Assembly (NCBI GenBank): GCA_008828725.1
Contig: MEHQ01000128.1
Coordinates: 1,638,480-1,702,479 of the forward strand
Direction of reading: 5' to 3'
DNA length: 64,000 bases
Origin: Saccharina japonica
Taxonomy: Eukaryota; Sar; Phaeophyceae; Laminariales; Laminariaceae
Positions 32,645 through 44,704 of the stretch are shown here, in pieces (within the stretch, counting starts at the first letter, position 1; every line of letters begins with the position of its first letter). The translations under genes and the position numbers were made by a program. The notes under the pieces are model-generated. The model saw only the letters and a program-made list of their open reading frames with translations, was not told the origin of the DNA and made no database searches.

Positions 32645-35000
32645 GTGTGTGTGTGTTCTTCACATTAAACCTTCCTTTCTACCCGTCGACATCCAGCACA
32701 CCCAGTGTCCGTGCCGATTCATCATCCTAAAAAGGTACCAGTTCTGTGGTCACAAAACTACGACACAGAGATACTACGCTCAGTGCAGTAAGCAGAGCAG
32801 ACAATGCAATGCCATATACGACAGGCAAGACCTACCCTGCTAGCAATCCAGGTGCATGCAAGAGAAAAAAAGAGAAAAGAAAGAAAAAAGCGAAAAAGAA
32901 AAATAATAGAACGTAAAGATACTGAAGCAAATCAACAATCAAGCAACCAAACAAAAGCATGACAAAATGAAAAGAAAAAAAAAAAAAAAAAAAATGTCGT
33001 GCTTCTCCCAGATGAGATGCGACATCTAGTTAAAAGAAACCAAATGAAATGAAACGAAACGAAATGAAATGAAATGAACCGAAAAAAAACAGTGCCAACA
33101 AAGCAAGACTAAGAACGACAGGAAAAGACAGGCAGCCAGAGCACACCAAAAGTACCTTCCAGCCAGCTGAGGCAGGTTTGTGCCCGTAGTACAGGCAGGT
33201 TCTACCAGCTAGTCGGTCTGGTACTGGTACCTACTCTGTTTGCCGTCTCTTTCCTGCTTTCGTCCGCCGCGGTTTCCCTACGAACCCCCCCACCCTCTGT
33301 CTCCATTCCCTTGGGCGCCACCCATACAACGGATACGTGGCACTTCCTACTCAGTTCCGTTTCGTCCTCGTGCCTCACACGAGAGTCCAGGAAAGAGAAG
33401 AGGAACTAACAAAAAACAAAATGTATACGTACGTAGCTAAGCAGCCAAAGAAAGTCCTAGGAACATTCGGGGGGGCGGAGAGACAAAGGCAAAAGCGATC
33501 ACGGCAAAAATAAAAAATAAACCAAAACAAATGGATGATGCGAGGGATTGTAGCATCGCTGTCGTGCCCGCTACAACAGGCGTTATACCAAGCAAAAACA
33601 TAAAATAAAAATAAATAAATAAATAAATAATCACCAGAAATAACCAAGGGAAACAATACCCAGTTCGCCATCCACCCAGCCAGGTAGTACTTCTTCCTCA
33701 TCACAGTGATAAGAACGAGAGTAACAACGAAACTAAAGAAGACAAAACGAAACGAAAAAAACAAAAACAAAAACAAACGAACACAACACAACAGAGCCGC
33801 GTTCGAAGCAGCTACAGAGGTGCGCGGCACGGGTAGTCTAGGCGGGACTTACTAGTCAGCCTGGTACCTTGCTATCCTGTCGGCTGTCTCCCTCCTGCTT
33901 TCATCAACCGCGGTTTCTGTACGACTGTTGCCCCCTCCCTTCCCATTCCCTTGTGCACCCCCCGCGACGGATGCGTGGCGCTGTTTACTCAGTTCTGCCT
34001 CGACCTTGTGCCACCGGACCATGAACTGTTCAGCCGCTTCGAGGACCCCTCTGTACCACTTGCCCACTTTAGTTGCTGCAACGGTCCACGCTGCGGTCTC
34101 TACTCCAAACACCAACGGGACCTGTGCCGTGGACCCCTTGGTGGCTTGAAACACCTTGAGGTCTTCAGCAATGCATTTCTGCCAGGACTTTGGTTGTCCG
34201 CCCGGTCTGCGTCCCTCCCCACCCGTCATGGTCCCGAACATAATCCGACTGGGTAGTCGCCCCTTGGGTTGCCGTGCCACGGCTCCCGCAAAGAACAGCC
34301 GTCGTTTACGGATCGTCGTTTCGATGCTCTCGCATCGTGTCTGCTTGAGAGCCTTTGCGTACGAGAGGGTCCTATAGTCGCCACGCTGCCGACGCTGGAA
34401 GCCAATGACACGCAGGAGGATTTGGTGGTGTGCCGAGCGGAGTCTGGCGAAGTGTTGTGCACCGAGGGTCCACGTCATACATCCGTACAGCAGGGTCTCA
34501 ATCACCTCGGCCTTCAACATGCGGATTTTCAGACTAAGTCGAGCCGTCTTCATGTCGTACAACTCTGGTCCGAACCGTTTGAAGCACGCCCACATGAGAC
34601 GGATCCGTCGTTCGATTTCGAGTGAGAGGTCAGCGTCTTCGTGGATAATGCCGCCGAGGTACAAGAACTGGCTCGTTTGTCTATACCTCTGACCAGCTGC
34701 TTCGATAACGAGCGGCGGAGGAGGGGGTGTCTGGTCCCGTGTTCGTAAGATCATCGTTTCGGTTTTCTTTTCTGAAACCGTGAGGCCTGCTGCTTCGAAG
34801 ACAGTCACGATGACTGTCATCATTTTAGCGAGACCCTCCGCAGACTTTGAGACAATTCCTGCATCATCGGCGTACAGCATACCCCATACAGCCCTTCGCA
34901 CGCATGCCAATGGTACCTCTTTTCCAACGACTACATCCTCCTTGAGGTGAACCAGCAATGGGGGCGGTCGTGTTTTGCACCTACCTCCTCGTACCGACAT
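32645..35000 (-). mobile_element. LINE-A, 5'-truncated non-LTR retrotransposon
   Basis: Orientation minus. It keeps the C-terminal part of the reverse transcriptase ORF (35000-33852), followed by a long A- and T-rich 3' region that ends in a (CA)n tract near 32645. The 3' end is shared with fragments at 38366, 53069 and 55905. All are cut at different 5' points, as expected for target-primed reverse transcription. The 3' region 33252-33370 repeats the end of the ORF (33893-34000) at lower identity. Confidence 0.8.
33852..35000 (-). CDS. LINE-A reverse transcriptase, C-terminal part
   Basis: The 382-codon frame starts near the catalytic motif: VRRAVWGMLYADDAGIVS carries the YADD box. Then come a thumb-like part with FLYLGGIIHEDADLSLEIER, ETLLYGCMTWTL, and ESIETTIRKRRLFFAGAVAR, and a Ser/Gly/Glu-rich end. 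A complete LINE RT has several hundred residues before YADD; those are missing here, so the copy cannot encode an active enzyme. The frame is open throughout, suggesting a fairly recent insertion. The clade is not determined. Confidence 0.8.
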   Translation of the reverse strand: MSVRGGRCKTRPPPLLVHLKEDVVVGKEVPLACVRRAVWGMLYADDAGIVSKSAEGLAKMMTVIVTVFEAAGLTVSEKKTETMILRTRDQTPPPPPLVIEAAGQRYRQTSQFLYLGGIIHEDADLSLEIERRIRLMWACFKRFGPELYDMKTARLSLKIRMLKAEVIETLLYGCMTWTLGAQHFARLRSAHHQILLRVIGFQRRQRGDYRTLSYAKALKQTRCESIETTIRKRRLFFAGAVARQPKGRLPSRIMFGTMTGGEGRRPGGQPKSWQKCIAEDLKVFQATKGSTAQVPLVFGVETAAWTVAATKVGKWYRGVLEAAEQFMVRWHKVEAELSKQRHASVAGGAQGNGKGGGNSRTETAVDESRRETADRIARYQAD

Positions 35001-35976
35001 TTTAATCGTTGGTTGTTTTCCCCCCTCTCTACTAAGGTGCCATGTAAGTCGGTCCAGTTAAAAACAATTATAAATGTTCTACAGAATTGGACGAACCACT
35101 GTAAAGCAACTATAATTCACGGTTAGCCTGATGTAGATAGGTGGTGTCACTCGTCCAAGATGAGACATTTCAAAACACACCTCGTTCTTGGTGGCTGCCG
35201 GTTGCATCGACGGCACTGCCGGTAAGGCATGTTGCCTCCACCTTGTTCGTCGATCGCCACAAAAAAAAAATAAGTATAAAGGACAAGAATGGCGGCTAAG
35301 GGTCGTTCTTATCGGAGCCATACATTTCCAAAAATTCCACGTTTTGTTTCGCTCAATTTTTTAGATTTCCATTTTTTCCATATGTTTTTTTCCATTTATT
35401 GGAACGTGAAGCCTTCCAAACATTTTGCCCTCTGAAGAATTTCCAATATTTCCAATATTTCCAACATTTCCAAGATTTCCTAATGTTTTTTTTAACATTT
35501 TTGAAATTATGGAAAAAAAGCTACTCGATAAGAAAGACCCTAAACAAGCCGGCGTGACATTAGGCAATAACTGTTTACCTCACCCAAGAGAAAATTTGGA
35601 GAAAAACTGAAAGCCCAACCCGATGAATAATCCCATGGCGCACGTACACAAAACAAAGTATCGAAAAACCACGAGTGGGATTCCGACGATTTCGCCCCAT
35701 CAATCAGAAACCGATATATCCAAAAGGTGCTCCATTCTTTGTAGCACGCGTCTCTCTTAACACTCAAGTACGGTGCGGCACGGTATTCAGTTGCGATTAC
35801 CTAGCTGAGCGACATCGTCCGATGTGAAACCACACAGCACCGCACCGTATATGCATTACAGAGCCAAATCCTCACAGCACCGCAGCGTACGTTTCTCCGA
35901 AAGTAAAATCCGCACTGCACTGCACTGCACTGCACCGCACCATATATATATATATACAGTACGACGTATATATACA
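35001..35976. other. Gene-free DNA with TTTCCAATA repeats
   Basis: A short array of TTTCCAATA/TTTCCAACA units lies at 35438-35480, and a TGCACTGCACTGCAC run at 35913-35935 with a TA run after it. No gene recognised. Confidence 0.45.
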
Positions 35977-36287
35977 TTTTTTTTCCCATCCCATTCATTA
36001 TGTTCGCACTTCCGTCTTTCTCCCTCCCTAGTCGTGACTCAGATCCGGGGTCACAAAGTAAGCTCATCTCCCTCCTCCCCCACTACGGTTCTTGCTTTGC
36101 ATTTTTATCGCGAGAATATTTCAGCACTTTCTTCCCTCGTCAACTCTCGTCGAACTTTGCTTACCCACGCTATAATTTGCGCTCTCGACAGTCGGTGTCA
36201 TTTGAGAACAAAAACCTCCATGGGGAGAATCGAACCCTCGACATCCGACCCAACAGGCTTCGTGGCTACCAGTTAGACCACCTGGGC
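35977..36287 (-). mobile_element. tRNA-derived SINE copy S2
   Basis: On the minus strand it begins GCCCAGGTGGTCTAACTGGT (box A-like TGGTCTAACTGG) and has GAGGGTTCGATTCTCCCC (box B-like). The rest matches the SINE body and tail of S1, S3 and S4 with more divergence. The head is closer to a real tRNA than in the other copies, suggesting an older or separate subfamily. Confidence 0.65.
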
Positions 36288-36299
36288 GACCGGTTAGGA

Positions 36300-38365
36300 T
36301 TCTGCCAATCGAGAAAACTATTACGTGTGTTCGGTGCTACGCCGTAAAACTCGTTGATGAGTAGTACAGTCGTTTTGACGAAACATTGCCGACCGGACGA
36401 AACCCAACCCTAAACCTGATATTATACCCGAGCACCAAGGGTCCTTCGCCCGGCTTCGATCTACCCGGCCGTTTCCCGACTGAGCTTGAAAATATTCGTA
36501 TCTCGTAATATGTAATACTTGGTATCGGTGTCCTCAATTGTGGGGCTCTCTTGGTCCCGAAAGTCCAGGGTTCATAGCTCATGCCACGTCATCATGCATG
36601 TAACGGTGTTTTCACCTCCGGAAGGGGCCATCACACCGCCACACCCCAGAAGGTTCCGGCAGAGCTTGAAAGTGAACGTAAATTTTAGGCAACATGGGAA
36701 ATGCAATAATGCAGCTGCGATTTTGTTTGCGCAGGAGGAGGAGCTGTTCTACAATACCAAGCAGTAGTGTTCACCTGCCGGTATTCAGCATGCCACTACA
36801 GCACCACGTCTGTCAATCAAAACCTCTCCGACACTAAGTTCGAGTTGTGTGTCCTCTAAATCGACGGTTTGGTTCTGAGGAGACCGCCCAAGGGCTGTTT
36901 TGGCCTACGGACGAGAGCGCTTTGCGGCGGACAATGTAGCCTACCCTGTCAGAAACAGAAACGATTGGTCGGTTGCACGCACGAACCGCGACTCGCGGCC
37001 GTTCCCAAAACGGCATGCGCATTCACAAACCAGGCCACGTAGTGAAGCGAGGGGGGTACCGAGCGTTTCGAGGGACATACAGTAGACACAGAGACATATA
37101 TATATATATATATAAATGTATTCCCGTGCTCAGCAGTAGTAGTACCCTACGGGTATAATAATTATGTTCCATTCACCTGACTGGGTTGTGTTGATGGTGT
37201 ACAGTTTCACGCAGGCAGCTCAGTCTGGACAGGTGCGTCTTGGAATGAAGAGGAGTTGAAGTATGCACGGTATTAATGCGTCTCCGAGGATGACTGCGGA
37301 TGAGTGCCGCGTACGGGGGTGAAAAAGGGCCACACCGTCCTCGAAAGAAAACTATACCGGTATGTTTTACTCCGTTGGAGAGTCAAAAACACCGATACCC
37401 CCCTCGAGATCCACCCGATAGAATTCCGAGTGCTTTATGGGGAACTGCTCCGTTTTTCCAGGGTCCCAGTTTGATTTTTGGAGCAACCAAGCAGTTTTTA
37501 GAAATATGTATTGTTGGTCAAAACCTGGACCAAAAATAATGGATCTTCGATGTGAATTTTGGCTAAAAATCATCATGGTCGTCAGAACAGGCAGATTGGA
37601 CGAGCAGTCCAACTACGAGCCTGGAGAAACGGAAACGTACGTCAGAAAGCTCTGGGAAAACTACGGGGAGCATCCTGACGAGTCTAGAAGTGTTTGGGAT
37701 CGGCCCGCCGAGTACATCGCGTAACTTCGGCCTAAACTCTCGGTTGTGAGGGCCCAACAATTATTTCCCATAATAGATGGTCTCACGTTTGAAACATTTA
37801 TTAATACTTTGTCGAGTTGTTTTTCATCCCATCAGTAATTTATTATTGTTGCATGCATGCACCCGCCAACGAGAAACTTCAAATATGAGCGAACCATCGA
37901 ACCTCAGTCTTGTGGCACCACCTTCGAACAACCCTGCGAATAGGCGATTGCGTAAGATTTAGTGATGACGTAGAAGGACCGGTTTCGACGATGAAGAACC
38001 AACGCGGACACTGTGGATGGTGCTGCAGCACTGGATGACGGGTAGAAACAACTGCGAAATGTAACCGAGTTTGGCGGTACAGCAGTACCGCGGGTCGGGG
38101 AGAAGGAGAGGGGCTTACATATATCGCGTGGGTGGGCCCAATTCGCCGCGCGTGGTGGAAACAAAAACAGCACATAAGGAAGGGGAGCACGAATATAACA
38201 AAAATCGAATCCACACTTTGTTTCTCGACAGCCAGACAGGAGCGGACGGTGCATACTAAATCCGATATAACATTGGCGTATTCGAAAACAAAATGAAATG
38301 TGCTCGATTCGTGCAGAAATCCCAACGTTCCGATTGTTTTTTCAAGTATTTCTCTTTGCCTTTCT
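36300..38365. other. Gene-poor DNA with R2 copy and (TA)n
   Basis: Holds the R2 copy at 37560-37780 and a TATATATATA run at 37096-37115. Other frames are short and unrecognised. Confidence 0.4.
37560..37780 (+). repeat. Repeat R2 copy with ORF
   Basis: The frame (open from about 37437 to 37723) reads LKIIMVVRTGRLDEQSNYE, then VRKLWENYGEHPDESRSVW and RPAEYIA. It matches the minus-strand copy at 28178-28345, including about 50 bp after the stop. Amino-acid differences outnumber silent ones by my rough count, so selection is not evident. Confidence 0.45.
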
Positions 38366-38502
38366 ATGTGTGTGTTCTTCACATTAAACCTTCCTTTCTA
38401 CCCGTCGACATCCAGCACACCCAGTGTCCGTGCCGATTCTTCATCCTAGAGAGGTACCAGTTCTGTGGTCACAAAACTACGACACAGAGATACTACGCTG
38501 CA
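38366..38502 (-). mobile_element. LINE-A 3' fragment (copy 2)
   Basis: On the + strand TGTGTGTGTTCTTCACATTA is followed by CTACCCGTCGACATCCAGCA and GATACTACGCT, matching the 3' end of LINE-A at 32650-32785. The copy is about 137 bp and joins unrelated DNA at GCATGTGTGG. Confidence 0.75.
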
Positions 38503-38679
38503 TGTGTGGCTGGCCATTCTGTTGTTTTCGTGCTCCCCCGGCAGTACGATGGTATCGGTACTAGGGGAAATATTAGGCGTATAGCATACACAAGTATTAC
38601 TGTGTATACAAACTACGAATGTGACATGGTCTTAGCAGGAGTATTACATTATTAGCACTATTACATAATAAGGTTCGGC

Positions 38680-38980
38680 GTCGTGGAGGGTACGATGCCT
38701 CGATCTCCTGATTTTGCACATAATAATAGGTGAACTCCATGAACCATGACCACGTTAGGTTAGCGGACACAAGGACACCCGTCTAGGCCACACAAAATAC
38801 AAGTATTTTATCTAGGGCGGTGCGCGATGGTGGCGCTACTGGACATGCGTCCAAAGAGCGTTCATACTTTTCAAATGAAATCAGTTGGCCGGAGTTTATA
38901 GAATACCCACACACGTCGCAGTGTAGGCTTAATATTGGAATATATATATCAAATAAATTACACGTAAACCGAGGGCGTAG
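38680..38980 (+). repeat. Inverted repeat pair, left arm
   Basis: Matches 39300-39665 in reverse: GTCGTGGAGGGTACGATGCC, GAACCATGACCACGTTA, TTATCTAGGGCGGTGCGCGA and GAAATCAGTTGGCCGGAGTT. The frame reads ASKERSYFSNEISWPEF in this arm and ASKERSYFPSEISWPEF in the other. Confidence 0.6.
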
Positions 38981-39299
38981 TGGCGAAGATATACTGCTTC
39001 GTATACTACTAGCCAACCAAGGTCGTATATTGACAACTAAAAAGAACGGCTGAATGATAACGCCGGGTGAGAAGAACTCCCTAGTCCCACTTTGTTGGGA
39101 CGCTAATAAATCAACAAAATCGGACTAAGAAGCCGTGCTCAGCGCTGCTCAACGACGGACGCTACGTACACTAAAGTCGGGTATCGCTCGCGGAGAAAAC
39201 GTCTCGGGGTTGGGGTTTGTGAGTGCAAGCGGGCACTGACACCTCTCGAATATTCGCCAAGAAAGATCTTGCGAAGCCAGACTTCTCAAAAGGATTAGA

Positions 39300-39665
39300 C
39301 ATCCGATCGTCAGCACCAACCATCGTCATAATAAGGTGACCTGTTCGATACCGGCCGTTGAAATGTCCACCTGTCTGTTCTGGGAAGGCTGTGTGTAGGC
39401 GTTCCATGAACTCTGGCCAACTGATTTCACTGGGAAAGTACGACCGCTCTTTCGACGCACGTCCATTAATATTAATAGTAGCATCATCGCGCACCGCCCT
39501 AGATAAAATATTTGTATTTTATCGGGCCAAGACGGGTCGCCTTGTGTCCGCTATAATGACGTGGTCATGGTTCACGGGGAGTTCACCTACCAGGTATGTG
39601 CTAGAGCAGGAGATCGAAGCATCGTGCCCTCGACGATCCCGAATCTTATTTATGTAGGCCTGTTA
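39300..39665 (-). repeat. Inverted repeat pair, right arm
   Basis: Reverse copy of the left arm at about 320 bp distance. A 107-codon frame on the minus strand (39494-39171) includes ASKERSYFPSEISWPEF and then unmatched sequence. The shared peptide suggests a broken transposon ORF of unknown family. Confidence 0.5.
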
Positions 39666-39760
39666 TCAACAAATTTCAAAAGACAGTTTCCTGGGCGTTC
39701 GTTATGTGCAGGATTGGTCGGCACACAACGTTGTGCAGGACGTGCGTGGCCAATATTGTT

Positions 39761-39846
39761 AACCCCTTCAGAACTTGTCCCCCGTTTTTGGGGACAAACT
39801 GCTTGGAATTAGTGTGGGATACATTTTTCAGTTCTGAATGGGTGAA
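39761..39846 (+). mobile_element. 86-bp mini-MITE (copy 2)
   Basis: Nearly identical to copy 1, including the central CCCCCGTTTTTGGGGACAAA block and ATTAGTGTGGGATA. Flanks are unrelated to those of copy 1. Confidence 0.6.
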
Positions 39847-40051
39847 CGTGACACGTCGACCTAGACCATCCCGACCTCTGCCCTAACTGACCCGAACCCC
39901 AACTCGAACCCCTAACTGAGCTCCAGGTCTGCAGGGCTAGTCTTGCAGCTCTGACGCTTGTTTTATGTGGCGTTTTTATATACAACTTTCTGACAGTCGA
40001 AATATCATGAACAACCTCGACCAATACAGCCCGGCCGCTCCTGCACATGAC

Positions 40052-41063
40052 TAGAGGTGGGCACAGGTAAAAAAAAACCCCGTTTAAACCGGTTTTTGGA
40101 AACCCAGAAGGCGTGTACGAGTATTCGTTTTTTGGAAAAAAAACGCGTTTTTTTTTCGCCGGTTTAAACCGGTTAACCGAAAACCGGATAAAACCGGATA
40201 AAACCGCAAAAAACGGAAAAACCGGATAAAACCGGATAATAACCGGTTTAAACCGGTAGCACCTGACACATTCTTCACTGATTATCTACCGAATAAAACC
40301 ATCACCAGTACTAATAATAGGATACACACAGCAGTAGTAGTGTGATACCTGGTATATGGTATCATGAATACGTATAAGTGTGTACATCAACCATGTCCTA
40401 AACAGCTGATGATGCTCTGCTGACGTTATAATAGTTGTCATATATCGAAACGTATATCATACCAAGGTATACAAACTCAACTTGCACGTACGACCTTGCG
40501 ACATCTATCTGTATAATATATTTTCACTTGTTTTGGACTCTTTGAAAAAAAATGATTTTAGTCTGGAAACAAAATACATTGAAATTAGTGTGGAATTTTT
40601 TATCTTGAAATTAGTGTGGATATTTTGACTTGGTTTTAGTGTAGTTAGACCGCGCGCAGGAAAGCCCTCCGAATACGCTGATCTGCAAGGCATATATATG
40701 CATAGGAAAAGAAGACAGGACGCAAAGAACGCCCTATTGATAGTAACCAACCGGTAGGTATATAGTACCTGTGCACCGGCAATGTCTTCTTCACAACAAT
40801 GTATTATACCTTGAAATCACGTCACCCCGTGCGCTGTGGTTGTGGCTCGGAATCCACATATAAACAGCACGTTTTCACCCAAACATGGCGTCCTGTTCAA
40901 TGACTTGGAGGCGTTTCACGTTACCATCCGGTTTTAACCGGTTTTCCGAAAACCGGTTAAAACCGGCTGAAAAAAACCGGTTATATTTGTTTTTTGTTTT
41001 GATAATAACGCCTCGTTATCCGGTTTTCGGGGGGGGGTTTTCGCCTCCCGGTGCCCACCTCTA
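40052..41063. mobile_element. hAT-type non-autonomous element 1
   Basis: Ends TAGAGGTGGGCACAGG and (reversed) TAGAGGTGGGCACCGG are flanked by the perfect 8-bp repeat CACATGAC (40044-40051, 41064-41071). Inside are many AACCGG/CCGGTTT motifs clustered near both ends. Length is 1,012 bp and there is no transposase frame. The 8-bp duplication and TAGNG ends fit hAT. Confidence 0.85.
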
Positions 41064-41638
41064 CACATGACGCGAGTCGATTTCTTGGGTTTTTCCTGGA
41101 GCGGACACACTGCGAACCATCAGTCACGAAAAAACAACGCCAAACAACCGGTGACGTGACTAACGTCACGTACGTGGTGATGGCGCGTACCGCGAGCCGG
41201 CATTTAAGTGTCTTTGAATGATCCGGTCGAGGATGTGTATTCAATTTTAATCGTGTTTCGTCATCTTTATTTATGTTTTGTTTTTTCCTGCAGTCCGCCG
41301 CCGTAATTCCGCCCGGCGAGGCAAAGTTTGAGAACCTGGCTCGCTCAAAAATGCTCTTGAAAGCCAGTGGAAACCCACACAATTTGAATTTCATAGCAAC
41401 TTAGCGAATTAGCACACACAGGCAACCAGCAACCACAAGCAACTACGCTGTCACTACTGCTGCTGTACACACTATACCCAGCAGCAGAGGCATACAGCTG
41501 GCACGCAGCCACACCGCTGTCGCTCGTAGCATCAAATGAAGCAGGTAGTTGGTAGTTGGGCGTTGTTTTAAGACGAACTCTCGCGGAACAAAGAAAACAC
41601 TCGGAAGCAGCAGCGAGCAGCACAGCAAGCCTTTTTTG
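41064..41638. other. Spacer between two hAT-type elements
   Basis: A 98-codon minus frame (41345-41641) rich in Ala, Ser and Cys overlaps the left flank of the next element; no motif recognised. No other feature. Confidence 0.35.
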
Positions 41639-43317
41639 CAAGGCTTATCACGGTATTTTGGCGGGACGGTAACGACGGTAACGGCGGGACGGGACGGTTA
41701 AACCGTCGTTAAACTGTTCCCGTCGTCCCGTCAAATCCCGTCCCGTCCCGTCCGCATATTTTGCAAGGCTTATCACGGTATTTTGGCGGGACGGTAACGA
41801 CGGTAACGGCGGGACGGGACGGTTAAACCGTCGTTAAACTGTTCCCGTCGTCCCGTCAAATCCCGTCCCGTCCCGTCCCGCCGACAAATATCCAACCGTT
41901 GAACTTTACCGTCCCGTCCCGTCATCGAAATCTGCCCCGTTGAACTTTACCGTCCCGTCCCGCCAAGAAAATCGCTCCCGTTGAAAATTACCGTCCCGTC
42001 CCGTCGAGATAATGTAATTTACCGTCCCGTCCCGTCATGCGCCGTTGTCTTTACCGTCCCGTCCCGCCGACAAAACTTGTCTCTCCCGCCAAGATTCACA
42101 CCTGCCCGTTGTCTCTTCCCATCATTCCCACCAAGAATCTACGAATTTACAAAAATTGTTTTTTCACATTGGTATGTACATTAAAATTAAATTAAAGTTA
42201 TACGAATTTACGAATTTACGAAATAACGAAATACGAAAATTCCGGAATATGAAACATTAAAATATCAGAATATGAAATAAAATGTTTTTTTTTTTATTAT
42301 GGGGATACGAATTTCCCGCCAAATCTTATTATATGGGGATACGTACGAATTTCAAGATTAATTTCTATTCACGTACTATCACCGAATCTAAGCCCCGGTG
42401 GGCTAGCAGGTAACCACGAAGCCTGTTAGCGTCAAGAAAGGTAGTTCGAGCCCCGCCGAGTGCATGCTCATAGGCACTTTTTCTCGCAAAAAATATATTG
42501 ACTAGCAGAAAGCGCGAGAGCGTGAGTTGGCAAAATTCGATGAAAATCGACGAGCGTTGGGAAGGCTGAACCCTTTGCGCGATAAAAATCAAGGCAAGAA
42601 CCGTAGTGGGGGAGGAGGAAGAGGAGCCTACTTTGTGACCCCGGATCTGAGTTACCACTAGGGAGGGAGAGACGGAAGTGCGAAGATAATAAATGGGATG
42701 GAAAAAATAAATAAAAAAAATGTACGATTCGTACGAGTGTTTCTTTTCGTTGTTTCTCTGGAGCAACAACTGTTTTGATCCAATGATCCAGTGCCGCATT
42801 ACCACTATACTACTTCTATACGTTGTGTAGTAGATTGCAATTAATTGGTATATAGTATACAACTACCTTTGGGACAGGAAAACTCGGTCCCATGGTACGT
42901 CCCTCCCGTCCTGTCGTGAATTATTTTTTTGACCGTCACTTCCCGTTGTGAAAAATATTTACCGTTCCGTCCCGTCGTGAAAAAATATATTTACCGTCCC
43001 GTCCCGTCGTGAAAAATTATATTTACCGTCCCGTCCCGTCGTGAAAAATTATATTTACCGTCCCGTCCCGTCGTGGAAAAAAATTCCGTTGAATTTTACC
43101 GTCCCGTCCCGTCGTGAAAATCTACCCCGTTGAAATTACCGTCCCGTCCCGTTGAGAAATTGTACACCAACCGTCCCGTCCCGTCCCGTCTGAAAAACCT
43201 GTTTGGTCGTCATTTTACCGTCCCGTCCCGTCCCGTCTTCATTTTTTTTCCCGCCAAACAAGTAAAAACAGTACCGTCCCGTCCCGTCTCGATTATCGAG
43301 TACCGTGATAAGCCTTG
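41639..43317. mobile_element. hAT-type non-autonomous element 2, filled with GTCCC repeats
   Basis: Ends CAAGGCTTATCACGGTA and its inverse TACCGTGATAAGCCTTG are flanked by the perfect 8-bp repeat CTTTTTTG (41631-41638, 43318-43325). The first ~118 bp are tandemly duplicated (41639 on and 41755 on). Both flanks of the body are filled with CCGTCCCGTCCCGTC-type repeats at 41700-42065 and 42900-43290. A SINE is inserted at 42392-42720. No transposase. Confidence 0.85.
42392..42720 (+). mobile_element. tRNA-derived SINE copy S3
   Basis: Starts GCCCCGGTGGGCTAGCAGGT, has GTAGTTCGAGCCCCGCC, and the body and tail match S1 and S4 (AAATTCGATGAAAATCGACG; GATCTGAGTTACCAC; ATAATAAATGGGATGG plus A-rich tail). 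Nested in hAT-type element 2. No clear target duplication. Confidence 0.8.
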
Positions 43318-43325
43318 CTTTTTTG

Positions 43326-44695
43326 CCCTTCCGTCTCTTCGCTCACACTTGACCAACGACGGTTTATATTATCTTCATCAATGTATAGAAAGAGAGGTTT
43401 TCCCCTCCGCTTGTTATGCCGGTATGCCCCGAAAACAGCTAATTCCTTTATAAACAAATTCCCTGTATCTCTGTATCTCTGGAAACCCCGTGGGAACGTG
43501 AAGAGGTAGCAGCGCTACATATCCATTTACATATTGTTTTTCGTCTTGATATACTCGTCGAGCAAAAATAGAGCACTCAAGTGCTGGGGTGGCCAGACCC
43601 ACGGCAGCCGTAGCATAAGGCCGTGGAAGCGGAGTTGGACGAAGAAGTAGAGCAAATAACCAAAGAAACGTAGAAGAAATATCAAAAACAAATATTATTT
43701 TCCTGATGATGTATTCTGCCATGATAAACGTGTTGGGTTAGAATAAGGCCTCCAGATAGATGTTGCTGGAGACTTTCACCCCTGATGGTCACCCTCCTGC
43801 GAGCATCGTGCTTAATGCCCGAGGGAGGTAGCAGCCTGGATGCCACTGGCGGCATAACTACGCGGCATTCCTCCACTTAGCTGGCGCGCTTTCGGCAATG
43901 GAAGGTCTTGGATTGGCGCTTCCGCCGACGCGGGGATAGCTCCGCCGAGGATAGTGGAGATACTCATGCAATTGATCTCCGCTTTTATGCTACACCTCTT
44001 TCACTTTGAATTATAATTTCCGAGGCCTTTCTCCAAGCTCCCTGAGGGGATGAGGCAGCTTTCTTACATCCACTCTTGTTTCTGTTCCAATATTTTGAAC
44101 CCCCTTGGTGCCCGCGTGTGCTTCCATGTATTTGACGACAAGACTACCTCCGTAGCTTCCTATGAACATACCAGGTACTGCTTATCAGGCAGACTGCCAG
44201 TACTACTACTAGATCGATTGTATAGCGCCCTTGCATGCATGCCTGCCTCGATAGCAATGCCGAAAAATGTATACAGACTCAAAATAACCCGTTTCTTACT
44301 CTTCCACCGTATGTATACTCGAACAAATCCTCCCCAGAATACAAAATTCGAGGTGTAAACTCATAGTTCCTTCTAAAATTATATCAGTAAAACCCGCCTA
44401 ATGAACTTAGTTAACCACAAATAAATATAATGCCCAAACCAATATCAGTGTTTAAAACTCAAATCCCTGGGTTAAAAAAAAAGCAGTTCGTAATCGATAC
44501 CCCAAAACACTTGGGAAGTGTATCAAACCGAAAAGCCAAACATCGAAATATGTAAGATGTAGCATATTCCTCAAAAATAGTGTATTATACGCCTGAAAAA
44601 AAAAAGGACGACCTGAACACCTTGGAACACCCGCCAACTATATGTTTCCCGATATTCATTTCAGAATACACTCGTATCGTGATCCCTTCTCAATA
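43326..44695. other. Gene-free DNA
   Basis: Short frames only. Around 43750-43960 there is moderately GC-rich sequence with no recognisable motif in either strand. Confidence 0.4.
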
Positions 44696-44704
44696 TAAAA
44701 ACAA

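Noticed and set aside
36220-36287. Functional tRNA gene at the head of SINE S2
   Set aside because: Continuous with the SINE body and tail shared with S1, S3 and S4; no intact cloverleaf could be drawn.
41981-43453. Pro/Ser/Arg-rich frames around GTCCC repeats
   Set aside because: They come from low-complexity repeat DNA inside hAT-type element 2.
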